From an uncultured Porphyromonadaceae bacterium (GTDB taxonomy: Bacteria; Bacteroidota; Bacteroidia; Bacteroidales; Muribaculaceae), in the NCBI GenBank assembly GCA_947175295.1, contig CAMWMK010000005.1, positions 1 through 64,000 on the forward strand: a stretch of DNA of 64,000 bases. Direction: 5' to 3'. Below are positions 8,930 through 18,472 of this stretch, piece after piece (position 1 is the stretch's first letter; each line of letters begins with the position of its first letter). Under the pieces are notes generated by a model. It was not told the DNA's origin. It saw nothing but the letters and a program-made list of their open reading frames with translations, and did no database searches. A program made the translations under genes and the position numbers.

Positions 8930-10144
8930 TTAGAATATTGTAGAAGGATTCTCAGTGATTTCGGTCCAATCCGTTACAGTCACCTTGAACATGATCGGAG
9001 TGTCGAGGATTGTATCGCCTGTGGTCGGTACGTCAGGGTCTGTTGTGGGATCAGGGCCCTTACCGCCACCGCCCGGCTTCTTCTCGTCGGTGTCGCCATT
9101 GTCATTGCTGTCATCGCCGTCGTTCTTCGGATGGTCCTTGTCGTCCTTGTCGCCGGGAAGGCCCGGGTCAAAGTTGTTGTTGCCGCCTGTCGGAGGAGCC
9201 ACTACGCCCGCACCTGTCGCGAAGTCGAGGGTGTAGACGTATTTCTTGCCGGCCTCCCAGTTTGTGGAGATGGGCACTGCCACCCAGCCGTATGCATCTT
9301 CGTCGTTGTCGCGCGGGAAGAGAGTCTTGCCGTCGTTGTCCTTGATGTTGATTTTGACTGCGATGTAGGCGCCGCCCGCCTCATTGTTTGCGTCGTCGGT
9401 CTTCCAGGCTGTGAGGCGCTGGGGGATGAGCATCGCCGTGCCGGTCTCAGCCATGAGCGACTGCGCCTGGGGCTGCTTCTTGAGCACTACAGGATTGTCG
9501 AGAAGCACCTTGTAGCTGCCCTTGGTCTTGCCTGCGGTGTTCCATCCGTAAGTGTTGTCGTAGTCTCCGGCGGTCATAACGCCTACGATTTTCACGCCGG
9601 CGATGGTGAACTGGTTGGTACCGCCGTTGACGGCCTTCACCTCCACCTGCGAGAGGGCGTGGGAGAAGTTGAGGGCTACGCCTGTCTTCTCGTCATGCTT
9701 CTTGCTTCCTGTGCCGAACGCATGGATGAAGTCTACCTGCTTTCCAAGGTCGTAGCGTGGTGCGAAGCCTTTCAGGGCAAGGGAGTTGCCTGTGAGTGTG
9801 AGATCGCCGTTCAGGAAGCCTCCGTTCTCGGTAGTGGCAGGAGCGTATGCCGCGAAGGAGAGTGTCTTTGACTCGTCTTCAGGCCAGTAGTGGAGCGTCT
9901 CGGAGACGAAGAAGCCGCCGGTGTTGGCGAAGGTGGCGTTCTGGATGCCGTCGTAGATGTTGGCGCCATCGAACGCCGTTACGTAAAACGACTTCAGGTT
10001 CGTCATGGTGGTCTCAGTGGCGCGTGACGCTGTCACGGCGCGGAAGTCGATGGCTCGGCCATGGTTGGCCTGCTTCATCTCGTCTTCTGAGCAGGACGCC
10101 AGCGCGAGGAGCGCTACCGACGTCAGGAATACTGATTTTTTCAT
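8930..10144 (-). CDS. Fimbrillin family lipoprotein with Gly/Asp-rich C-terminal linker
   Basis: LALASC lipobox, fimbrillin-like repeats (WEAGKKYVYTLDF), PVTVTDWTEI-like terminal strand. Confidence 0.75.
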   Translation of the reverse strand: MKKSVFLTSVALLALASCSEDEMKQANHGRAIDFRAVTASRATETTMTNLKSFYVTAFDGANIYDGIQNATFANTGGFFVSETLHYWPEDESKTLSFAAYAPATTENGGFLNGDLTLTGNSLALKGFAPRYDLGKQVDFIHAFGTGSKKHDEKTGVALNFSHALSQVEVKAVNGGTNQFTIAGVKIVGVMTAGDYDNTYGWNTAGKTKGSYKVLLDNPVVLKKQPQAQSLMAETGTAMLIPQRLTAWKTDDANNEAGGAYIAVKINIKDNDGKTLFPRDNDEDAYGWVAVPISTNWEAGKKYVYTLDFATGAGVVAPPTGGNNNFDPGLPGDKDDKDHPKNDGDDSNDNGDTDEKKPGGGGKGPDPTTDPDVPTTGDTILDTPIMFKVTVTDWTEITENPSTIF

Positions 10145-10198
10145 GCTGTTGAAGTTTTTAACTAAAATGATTATTGATGTTTATTGTATGGGTTTTTC

Positions 10199-11170
10199 CT
10201 ACATTGGTATAAGCTTGTTGACGGTCTGCCACTCGCCGACCGAGATGTTGAATCCTCCTCCACTCATCGCCTTCGGCAGGCTCAGCTTCTCGAGCACTAT
10301 ATCACATTGTCCGGAGTCTGAGGCATGCACCTGGTCGGTGACCGTGTAGTTGTGATACCATCTCGACCCGTCGGCCAGAATGGCGTAGACGGTGAATATA
10401 TGCTTTGTCTCGGGCGAGTCTCCGTCTGTCCGGCATCGCGAATGTCCGCAGTGGCCGAGGGTCATCCAGGTGCCGCTGAGCGACATTTCCCCCGATGGTG
10501 CGATTTCGAAGGGGATAGTTACGGTCTCGTCGGTGAGGGTGCCGTCGTGGAGCAGCATTCCCCCTGCCATTCCCGACAGAGTCGCGCTGACCGACGTCAC
10601 TCCTCCGATATTCTCCACCGAGTCTATCCTTACGGAATAGCGGCATATGGCCTCGGTGGGCCGCATCCTGAATTTCCGCACTTCCTCCGTTCCCTCGTCG
10701 GCGAAAAGCCCCTCGCTCCTTACTCTCCAGAGCTTCGTCGGAGCGGAAGCCATCCTTTCATCTTCGGCTCCCGGGGCGCGCGGCACTTCGCTGGCCCTCA
10801 TCGAGAGCCCCTGGAGCTCGTAGGCGTCGCGCAGGCGCACCCTGAATGTCTCCAGCCGGTCGGTCTCCTCCACGAGGATCTCCTCCGCGTCTGAGTTGAG
10901 GGCGATGGCTGTGTAGCGGCCGGCCGGCACGAGGATGCGTCCTCCTTCGCGTCCCTCGAACTCATACCTTATCGAGGGGCGTCCGTCTTCCGGAAAGAGA
11001 TATAGGCTCATTGTAGCCGGATCGGCGTCCGGATGGTCGCTCCAGTCAAACTCCACATCCATCGGAATCCTCTCGTGGCGATCGTGGTTGAAGCATAGTT
11101 CCTGCTGGTGTTGGCAGCATGTGAGCATTACGACCGAGGCTAATGTAGTGATGATTATGAGAAGTCTCAT
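10199..11170 (-). CDS. DUF5119-like / FimB-Mfa2-type fimbrial lipoprotein
   Basis: VEFDWSDHPDADPATMSLYLFPEDG...VPAGRYTAIALNSD pattern; operonic. Confidence 0.7.
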   Translation of the reverse strand: MRLLIIITTLASVVMLTCCQHQQELCFNHDRHERIPMDVEFDWSDHPDADPATMSLYLFPEDGRPSIRYEFEGREGGRILVPAGRYTAIALNSDAEEILVEETDRLETFRVRLRDAYELQGLSMRASEVPRAPGAEDERMASAPTKLWRVRSEGLFADEGTEEVRKFRMRPTEAICRYSVRIDSVENIGGVTSVSATLSGMAGGMLLHDGTLTDETVTIPFEIAPSGEMSLSGTWMTLGHCGHSRCRTDGDSPETKHIFTVYAILADGSRWYHNYTVTDQVHASDSGQCDIVLEKLSLPKAMSGGGFNISVGEWQTVNKLIPM

Positions 11171-12351
11171 CTCTCACCTCCTTTCCCGAAGAGCCATACA
11201 AGGGCTATCTCGGCTTTCGATGGTCCGAAATAGCGGCGTTGGCGTGTCGACTGCCATACGCTGTGGTGTCCCGGCGTGGCAGTATAGGTCTGATACTGTC
11301 CGGTGAGCACTCCTGCACCCGCCGTGAAGTCGAGGTTGAGCCGTTCGGTGAGACGCAGGGCGTAGCCGGCCTCCAGACCTCCGCCGTAGGTAGGGCGCTG
11401 GAAGAAGGATGCGCCGGAGTATCCGCTGAGGTATCCTTTACCGTCGAGGCATATGTCGTAGCGGCCGATCTGCGCGTAGAGCCCCATATGCCAGCCCGAC
11501 AGGTGGCACTCTCCGAAATAGTGGCGTGCGAAGAGTTCCCATGCCTGTATGTGCCAGTAACGGGAATGCTTCCGACTGCTCCACCAGGCGTACATGCCGC
11601 TCAGACCTATTGCCCATCCGTGTGGGAGGGCGAGCTCGATTCCTATGTTGGGCACTGCGGCAAGATCATAAAGGAGGTTGCTGCGCAGGGCGCCGACGAT
11701 CCGGGACATGCATGGTTTCCATTCTTTGGCTATGTGCCACTCTGGATATCCATAGGGTAGCCTCAGTATTGTCTCAGGCATGTCGGCTATGGTAGCGTAA
11801 TAGTCGGTAGGCCCCTCTATAAGCATGTCGAGCGGACTGTGGGTGACGATGATGAAACGGGATACCCGCAGATCGGGAAACACGGAGTCTTTCAGAAGCT
11901 GCCAGGCGGCCCCTCCGTCAAGTCGCCTCAGGCTACGATGGCGTGTGATCCTCTTCATTTCCGGGGTGAATCCGGTCCAGTCCGCTCCCTTTGAAAGAGA
12001 GGTCAGGCTGTCGGGTCTCATATCCGGAATCGAGGAGAGTACTTTGAGGGCTGTGGCAGTGCGTAGTTCGGATAGACGCTGGTTGAGTTTAGCGTTTCCA
12101 TCCGGAGACGAACTCGATACTATGTCGATGCTCAGCGGGGCTCCGTTGCGGAGGGCCTTGCGGAGGCTGTCGGTTACTCCTGCGTTGTTCCTGAATTCGT
12201 GGTGAAAGGAGGATTCCGCAACAGGATAATGGATATCGACATGCAGCGTGTCTGTGCCGCGCGCCATACACATGCCGACGGCCGCCATGACTGCTGTCAT
12301 GGTGAGTAGTAATCGGAGGAGTCCGCGGTGGATGTCGGTGTGGATGGTCAT
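11167..12351 (-). CDS. DUF3575-like outer-membrane protein
   Basis: N-terminal signal, beta-rich C-terminus; first gene of fimbrial operon. Confidence 0.7.
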   Translation of the reverse strand: MTIHTDIHRGLLRLLLTMTAVMAAVGMCMARGTDTLHVDIHYPVAESSFHHEFRNNAGVTDSLRKALRNGAPLSIDIVSSSSPDGNAKLNQRLSELRTATALKVLSSIPDMRPDSLTSLSKGADWTGFTPEMKRITRHRSLRRLDGGAAWQLLKDSVFPDLRVSRFIIVTHSPLDMLIEGPTDYYATIADMPETILRLPYGYPEWHIAKEWKPCMSRIVGALRSNLLYDLAAVPNIGIELALPHGWAIGLSGMYAWWSSRKHSRYWHIQAWELFARHYFGECHLSGWHMGLYAQIGRYDICLDGKGYLSGYSGASFFQRPTYGGGLEAGYALRLTERLNLDFTAGAGVLTGQYQTYTATPGHHSVWQSTRQRRYFGPSKAEIALVWLFGKGGER

Positions 12352-12396
12352 GATGTGTTGTTTTGTTTAGATGTATTTGTGTTCGGAAATCGGCTG

Positions 12397-12429
12397 CAAA
12401 GGTAGGTGCGGACAGCGTTACGCTCCAAA
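12397..12429 (-). promoter_or_regulatory. Bacteroidetes-type promoter for the fimbrial operon (-33 TTTG, 21 nt, -7 TACCTTTG)
   Basis: Complement of CAAA (12426-12429) and CAAAGGTA (12397-12404). Confidence 0.6.
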
Positions 12430-12459
12430 TTTCAGGCGTGACAAAGCGTGACATCGCCC

Positions 12460-12498
12460 TGTAACACTTGCAGGTTACACGGTAACGTTGTAATTTTG
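12460..12498 (+). promoter_or_regulatory. Promoter (TTG 12468-12470, 20 nt, TAATTTTG 12491-12498) overlapped by inverted repeat TGTAAC-N8-GTTACA
   Basis: Direct reading; additional GTAAC/GTTAC half-sites nearby. Confidence 0.5.
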
Positions 12499-12502
12499 CA
12501 GT

Positions 12503-12874
12503 ATGAAACATTTGGTAACATTAGTAGCGCTCGTGACGCTTCTGGCCCTGTCGCAAGGTTGTCGGCGTCACGCTTCGACGGTAGCCCCGTACGGCTGGCC
12601 GTCCATTAATCCTGCTTTCGACTCGCTGACCGTAGCGGCCGAAGACCTGTATTTTATAGCTGCCGATCCCGACAGTCTGCAATCCATAGTCGATTCCATG
12701 AGGAAGATTGCCTCCGGTCTTAAGGGAGAGAAGGCGATTGATGCGCGTGCATGCGCAGACTATTGGCTTACATATTGGAATATGATTGCCGGCAGGTCGG
12801 GCGAGGTTAAAAAGATAGTGGACAGCGTCTTAAACGTACATCGGAATACCCCCCCCCCTCACAATTATATGTGA
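12503..12874 (+). CDS. N-terminal part of TPR/HTH regulator lipoprotein, out of frame with the downstream part in this assembly
   Basis: Signal peptide with SQGC lipobox; frame lost at C10 tract, ending TPPPHNYM*. Confidence 0.75.
   Translation: MKHLVTLVALVTLLALSQGCRRHASTVAPYGWPSINPAFDSLTVAAEDLYFIAADPDSLQSIVDSMRKIASGLKGEKAIDARACADYWLTYWNMIAGRSGEVKKIVDSVLNVHRNTPPPHNYM
12849..12858. repeat. Poly-C (C10) homopolymer at the ORF junction
   Basis: GAATA-CCCCCCCCCC-TCAC; C11 or C8 would join the two ORFs. Confidence 0.9.
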
Positions 12875-14217
12875 ATCAACGATTTATATCGTCTATTAAG
12901 CCTTGCTTCCAGCCTAAGTCGATTGATACGTTCAAAGAACTCCTCAGTTGTCTTGATTATTACCGGTCGGTCGGTGACCTTCCGGAAGCGGGAAACACGG
13001 CGGTTCTTATATCCAATAGCCTTCAGTTTGCCCAGGCTCCTGATCTCTCCCTTTACTACCTGCATCTCGCCGACTCTATGTATGCCCGTTCCGGGCAGGA
13101 TAGCCGACGACTGAATGTGAGGCTTAACGAGCCTACGATTCTCTGCTATAGCGGTCATCTTGAGGAGGGCCGTGACAAAATGGATTCGCTACTTCGTGAC
13201 TGCTCGGCCTTAAGAGATCCATTGGGTCGTGAGACAATGCTCCGTAACCATTATTACTATTTCAAAGACAGTATCTCCTTGTTTGAGGGCTATAATATTA
13301 TCAGGAGCTTGTCGGAAGATCCTGATATGGATGCACTCTTTTCCGAGATAAGGCCTCTATATGAGGCTTTGATTTGCCAGTACTATATGGATACCAATCG
13401 TCCTGACTCGGCTACATATTATTTCGTCCTTAGCCATAAGGCCAATGTGAAGGATTGGGACTTTCAAAAAGAGATCTACGGGATCTGGGCCCAATATCTT
13501 GAGTCGCACGGCAGGTACGAAGAGGCCTTGAAAGACTTGAACAGATGTATAGGCGCGACTGACTCAATTAGTAAATCCAACGACCCCGAGAAGAAGGAAT
13601 ACCTCGAGCGTCTCAATGTAATTCGACAGCACAAAGAGGAGGCCGAGCGGGAAAAACGGAATATCGAGCGCAAGCACTATTTTATTGGCGCGCTTCTGGT
13701 TTTCCTTCTCCTCCTGGCCATCATCGCCGCTCAGTGGATTCGCCATAGAAACAAGCTGAAGACTATAGGCCTTCAGCTCGAGGCCGAGAAGATGGAGCGC
13801 CAGATTCTTGCCATGTCGCTCTCGAAGGAGGAGTCTGACAAGGTGCTCGACAAAGTGAAGGAAGAGACGGCGCGCCTTAAGCAAGAGGGAACCGTCTCGG
13901 CAAAAGACCTTTCGGAAATCGAGACTAACATCAAGCTGCATATGGCCGCCAAGGATGAGATGCAGGCATTTGAGAAAGCCTTCGCTGAGGTCAGTCCCGA
14001 CTTCGCTGAACGTCTCAAGGAACTTTCGCCCTCGATTTCCGCCAACAATATCCGCCTCTGCACCTATCTATATATGGGGCTTTCAGGACAGCAGGTATGC
14101 GGTATACTCAATATCACCCCCGGTGCATTGCGTCAGGCAAAACGTCGCCTGCGACAGCGCTTCGGCCTCGCAGGCGACGATTCCATAGAGGATTTTCTCC
14201 GTTCGCTCGCCAAGTGA
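12871..14217 (+). CDS. C-terminal part of TPR regulator: TPRs, one TM helix, LuxR-like C-terminal HTH
   Basis: TM HYFIGALLVFLLLLAIIAAQWI, coiled coil, C-terminal LSGQQVCGILNITPGALRQAKRRLRQRF. Confidence 0.75.
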   Translation: MNQRFISSIKPCFQPKSIDTFKELLSCLDYYRSVGDLPEAGNTAVLISNSLQFAQAPDLSLYYLHLADSMYARSGQDSRRLNVRLNEPTILCYSGHLEEGRDKMDSLLRDCSALRDPLGRETMLRNHYYYFKDSISLFEGYNIIRSLSEDPDMDALFSEIRPLYEALICQYYMDTNRPDSATYYFVLSHKANVKDWDFQKEIYGIWAQYLESHGRYEEALKDLNRCIGATDSISKSNDPEKKEYLERLNVIRQHKEEAEREKRNIERKHYFIGALLVFLLLLAIIAAQWIRHRNKLKTIGLQLEAEKMERQILAMSLSKEESDKVLDKVKEETARLKQEGTVSAKDLSEIETNIKLHMAAKDEMQAFEKAFAEVSPDFAERLKELSPSISANNIRLCTYLYMGLSGQQVCGILNITPGALRQAKRRLRQRFGLAGDDSIEDFLRSLAK

Positions 14218-14226
14218 CATAATATG

Positions 14227-15507
14227 TCAGAATGTCACTGCCAGCTGGCACTGGAGGCGGTTGGCGTGCAGGCTTTCGCCGGCGAAGGTCTTGCGGTGGC
14301 CGTAGTCGTATTCGATTCCGGCCGAGACAAACCTGTTGAAACTGTAGATCACGTTGGCCGCCACATAGTCGCCGTAGCGGTATTTGTCGCTTTCCACGGA
14401 GGCGTTGTCAGGCCGGCCGTTGAGGAGGTGGCTGTAGACGAGGTTGGTCGATAGCCTTGGCGAGAAGGCGTAGCTCAGACCGCCTGTGATGCCGAACGTC
14501 TCCATCGTAGTCATTTTGCCGGTCTCGTTCGATGCCACGGCATCCATTCCGAGTCCGCTGTCGTCCTGCAGATAGCTTCCTATTCCGCGTCCGTAGGCCG
14601 CGTTGAAATTTGCCTGAAGTTCGCCTACCACCTTCGTCATTCCGGAGATCTGTATGCCTCCGCCTACGAGGGTGCTGTTGCTCCCCTCTGCAAGGTTCCT
14701 GTACTGAAGCGGGCGCACGATGCCCGAAAGCCTCACGTGGGAGTCTCCCCCGTCCCAGGCATACTGCAGATAGAGGGGAATGGCCGGAATGCGCTGGTTT
14801 ACGGTGGAGGTTGAGCTTCCAGTCGTCATTGATGCCGTCGGGGCATCGATGCCTATGGCTCCCGTAAGGTTCTTATACAGCCTCTGCTCCCAGTAGGCCG
14901 TGAAGAGCGTTATGCTCGGGTAGCCGTTGGGGCCTTGGTCGTCGATGGTCATCGGCTGGGCCGCGCCGTCGGTGAAGAGGCTGTTGGTGCGTCCCAGCGT
15001 CAGCCTTCGGTATTTCGCATAGAGGTGTGAGCAGTGGAATGAGTTGCCGTCGCCGGTGAAGTTAGCCTTGAAGAAGATACCGATCTTATTCTCGTTTTTC
15101 GGCATGGCCACGAAGTTGAGGTAGACCGATGAAGTCTGCCACGCGAACTGGGTGCTCCCTCCGTTGCCCGGGGTGGGATTCGTCATGGCCGCGGGCACGA
15201 AGTCGTAGGCCGATGGCATGGCGTCGCCCCATGTGAACACGCCTTCCCCTAAGAACTGCATGCCGATGCCGAGGTAGAACTCATGGTCGCGTCCTACAAT
15301 CGCGAAGCGTGGCAGACCGTTGTCGTTCGGAGCATTCGGAGCGTTCTCCTTCATGTGCCGCTCCACATCGTCCTGGCTGGCGGTGTCGTTATGAAGGGTA
15401 GTGGTCACTCCCTTCTCCATATGTCGGTTGTCGCGCTGGGCAGAAGCGCTGAATGATGCAGCCGATGCCAGTAGCAATGCTGCGGCGAGGGTAAAGCGTG
15501 TATTCAT
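14227..15507 (-). CDS. Outer-membrane beta-barrel porin (DcaP-like)
   Basis: Signal peptide and alternating beta-strand sequence ending with aromatic F; start at MNTRFTLAAALLL. Confidence 0.6.
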   Translation of the reverse strand: MNTRFTLAAALLLASAASFSASAQRDNRHMEKGVTTTLHNDTASQDDVERHMKENAPNAPNDNGLPRFAIVGRDHEFYLGIGMQFLGEGVFTWGDAMPSAYDFVPAAMTNPTPGNGGSTQFAWQTSSVYLNFVAMPKNENKIGIFFKANFTGDGNSFHCSHLYAKYRRLTLGRTNSLFTDGAAQPMTIDDQGPNGYPSITLFTAYWEQRLYKNLTGAIGIDAPTASMTTGSSTSTVNQRIPAIPLYLQYAWDGGDSHVRLSGIVRPLQYRNLAEGSNSTLVGGGIQISGMTKVVGELQANFNAAYGRGIGSYLQDDSGLGMDAVASNETGKMTTMETFGITGGLSYAFSPRLSTNLVYSHLLNGRPDNASVESDKYRYGDYVAANVIYSFNRFVSAGIEYDYGHRKTFAGESLHANRLQCQLAVTF

Positions 15508-15560
15508 AGCATAAGTTTTAATGTTACAACAAATAACTGACTGAATGTTCACGCTATAAC

Positions 15561-16808
15561 TCATTTTTCGCTTACGGAGAACGCAAACTTCTTCCGCATC
15601 GTGAAGGTGATCACCGCGTAGGCGATCAGCAGTATGAAGCTTACGAGGAAAGCGAATGTGCCGCCGGGCTGAACGTGGAATACGTCGCGGAGCCCTCCGA
15701 TGAGGAAGGGAGACACCACGATGGCGAGATAGTTGGCCGAAAGCACGAACGCAAGGGCCATAGTGGCCTTCTTCTCATTGTCGACGCATTGGCTCGCCTT
15801 GTCGTAGATCACAGGCTGGCATATGCCGTAGCCGAGGCCCACGAGCGCGGCACCTATGCACATCGTCACTGAATCGGCGCAGAATACGAAGAGTGCCTGT
15901 CCGGCCAGCATCATCACCGCCGACCAGAAGAACGTATTTCCCTTCAGCACCTTCATGAAGAATGGAAGGAAATAGCCCGGAAGCAGTATGAAGAGAAAAT
16001 AGATGGCCGTGATGGTGCCTGAGAGCGACGCGCTCCAGTCCTTCTTCTCTATGAGGAAGGGGCAGTAGTAGGAGATGGAGATCGAAGCGAACGTGATGAA
16101 GAAATATACTCCGATCAGCGCCCATATCTTGCCTACGTAGAAGCCTCCTACGGCCTTGCCGCAGTTATGCGCTTTGGCAGGTTCCGGACATTTTGCATCG
16201 GCGGCTGCCGACGGGGTCTCGGTCGAGTCGGATGTCTGGCTCGTCACCTTGCGGAGCCCGAATGTGAGCAGCAGCGGGATGAGGCATACAAGATAGACGG
16301 CGAAGGGGAGGTGCCAGTTGCCGTGGCTCAGCCAGCCTACTACGAATGTCGCCACTACGAGCGCCGAGTTGGAGATGCCGCTCTGTATGCCCATCTGCTT
16401 CATGCGGTAGTCGCCGGTGAAGGTGTCGGCTATCAGACCGGTGGAGAACGGTATGAGCAGACCGGCAGCGCACCCGAGCAGACAGCTGATGACGATGAGC
16501 CATCCCATCGAGGGAGCGAACATATAGGCTACGGCGCAAGCCGTAAACAGCACCAGACCTCCGATGATGATCGACATCTTGTGGCGGGTCATGGATAGTT
16601 TGCCCGACATCAGGATGAATGGGATGATCAGAAGGTTGGGGAGAGCCGTCAGCAGCTGCTCCTCCAGCTGGGTGGTATGTGGGAATATCTTCTCCAGGGT
16701 CCCGAGCATCGGAGTCACTGCCAGACCGGGGAGGTTGACGATGAGTGAGATCGACATGATGGCGCAATACGTCATCAGTGTCATGGGTGTTTTGCCGGTC
16801 CGTATCAT
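15561..16808 (-). CDS. MFS transporter
   Basis: 12-TM-like hydrophobic pattern; 'SGISNSALVVATFVVGWLS'. Confidence 0.8.
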   Translation of the reverse strand: MIRTGKTPMTLMTYCAIMSISLIVNLPGLAVTPMLGTLEKIFPHTTQLEEQLLTALPNLLIIPFILMSGKLSMTRHKMSIIIGGLVLFTACAVAYMFAPSMGWLIVISCLLGCAAGLLIPFSTGLIADTFTGDYRMKQMGIQSGISNSALVVATFVVGWLSHGNWHLPFAVYLVCLIPLLLTFGLRKVTSQTSDSTETPSAAADAKCPEPAKAHNCGKAVGGFYVGKIWALIGVYFFITFASISISYYCPFLIEKKDWSASLSGTITAIYFLFILLPGYFLPFFMKVLKGNTFFWSAVMMLAGQALFVFCADSVTMCIGAALVGLGYGICQPVIYDKASQCVDNEKKATMALAFVLSANYLAIVVSPFLIGGLRDVFHVQPGGTFAFLVSFILLIAYAVITFTMRKKFAFSVSEK

Positions 16809-16825
16809 AGGTTTAATGGGTTTAA

Positions 16826-18412
16826 TTATTTATCACTTCCTTTGGCGTAGTCTACAAACTTCGCCGCGTCGGGGTTGTCGCTGTTCTCGGCTGCGAACTC
16901 CTCTGCCGCCTTCAGTCGGCTCTGGGCCGCTGAGGACGAATTGTCCCAATGGAACGGAACGAACTCATTGCCCATGGCGTTCCAGGAAGCTTTCTTGAAG
17001 TGCAGGATGATGAAGGGTAGCACCACGAAGCAGATGGTGCCTGCTATCAGCACGCTGAACCATACGGCGTTCGAACCCATCTGTATCTGCGATGGAGGGA
17101 AGAAGCTGAATACGAATGCGAGGGCTGATCCGAGGAAACCGACCCCGGCTATGAGCCACATCACTCCGTTGCCGCTCTTGCCGAGGCGGTAGGGGCGCGG
17201 CGCGTTCTTCATGGAGTAGCGGAGCTTGATAGAGGAGGCGAACATCAGCAGGTAGGCGATCAGATAGAGGATGCAGGTGAGCTGCGACAGAATCTGATAG
17301 AAGCTCTGCACTGAAGGCATGAGCACCATGATGAACGCGAGGAACGTCACTATCAGTCCCTGTACGTAGAGGATGTTTTTCTGCACTCCGTTCTTATTGG
17401 TCTTCTGGAAGAACTTAGGCAGATAGCCTGCCTGCCCTACGGCGAAGACACCTTTCGAAGGGCCTGCCACCCATGTCAGCACTCCGGCCAGCACTCCGAA
17501 GGCGAGCGCTATGGCGATGACGGGAGCCAGCCATTTGATATGGAGCACGCTGAAGTAGTTGTCGAAGCCTACGAGAAGGCTCTGCACGAGGTTGATGTCC
17601 TTGGCCGGGATGATGACGCCGAGGGCGTAGGTGCCGAGCACGAAGATGGCCACTGTGGCCAGCGCGCCTATGATCACGGCCTTAGGATAGTTGACCGTAG
17701 GGTTCTTGATTTCCCTCACGTGGATGCCCGACATCTCCATGCCTGCGTAGAAGAGGAAGATCGAAACGGCGAGCACCACATTGTCGAAGTTGGAGAAGTC
17801 AGGGATGAAGCGTCCGTGCCAGTCCATCTGCGACTGTCCGCCCGTAGCGAGATAGATGATGCCGCAGACCACGAGGAGGCAGACAGGAATGATCGTGCCG
17901 ACGATGCCGCCTATCTTCGATACCTTTCCTACCCATCCCATGCCCTTCAGCGATATGAAGGTCGCTATCCAGTAGATGGCGAGCACCACGATGATGGTGT
18001 AGTATTTATTGGCCGCAAGATGTGCGTCGTAGATATGGTCCATTCCTATGAATGCCAGCGACACGGCGCCGAACGTAAGCACCGTCGGATACCATATCGT
18101 GCTCTCGATCCATTGGAGCCATATGCCGAGGAAGCCTACCTTATCGCCGTAGGCCTCTCCGACCCAACGGAACATACCTCCCTGCTGGTAGGGGAACATG
18201 GCCGCCAGCTCCGCCGCCACGAGCGAGACAGGGATGAGGAAGACCACTGCTGCGAGAATATAATAGAACGCGGAACTCACGCCATACTCGGCCTCGGCCG
18301 GGAGGCCACGGAGCGAAACCACCGCTACGATGTTCATGATGATCAGGGTGAAGACCCCGATCTTGGCCGCCTTCTTGACGGGCGACTGCGTCTGTGCGGA
18401 TGATGTAGCCAT
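16826..18412 (-). CDS. gadC: APC-family glutamate:GABA antiporter
   Basis: APC permease sequence adjacent to gadB and glsA. Confidence 0.82.
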   Translation of the reverse strand: MATSSAQTQSPVKKAAKIGVFTLIIMNIVAVVSLRGLPAEAEYGVSSAFYYILAAVVFLIPVSLVAAELAAMFPYQQGGMFRWVGEAYGDKVGFLGIWLQWIESTIWYPTVLTFGAVSLAFIGMDHIYDAHLAANKYYTIIVVLAIYWIATFISLKGMGWVGKVSKIGGIVGTIIPVCLLVVCGIIYLATGGQSQMDWHGRFIPDFSNFDNVVLAVSIFLFYAGMEMSGIHVREIKNPTVNYPKAVIIGALATVAIFVLGTYALGVIIPAKDINLVQSLLVGFDNYFSVLHIKWLAPVIAIALAFGVLAGVLTWVAGPSKGVFAVGQAGYLPKFFQKTNKNGVQKNILYVQGLIVTFLAFIMVLMPSVQSFYQILSQLTCILYLIAYLLMFASSIKLRYSMKNAPRPYRLGKSGNGVMWLIAGVGFLGSALAFVFSFFPPSQIQMGSNAVWFSVLIAGTICFVVLPFIILHFKKASWNAMGNEFVPFHWDNSSSAAQSRLKAAEEFAAENSDNPDAAKFVDYAKGSDK

Positions 18413-18436
18413 AACTTTACGTTTTTAATAATATAA

Positions 18437-18472
18437 CTTAACTACTTAACCCTTAACTCTTAACTCTTAATC
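18437..18472. repeat. Short tandem heptamer-like repeat (TTAACTC)n overlapping the glsA stop codon
   Basis: ataacTTAACTACTTAACCCTTAACTCTTAACTCTTAATC. Confidence 0.7.

Noticed and set aside
8855-9871. 338-aa ORF on + strand opposite the fimbrillin gene
   Set aside because: Antisense to a clear fimbrillin CDS; composition is an artefact of high-GC antisense codons.
17540-18403. 287-aa + strand ORF opposite gadC
   Set aside because: Antisense artefact (His/Arg/Glu-rich, no domain).
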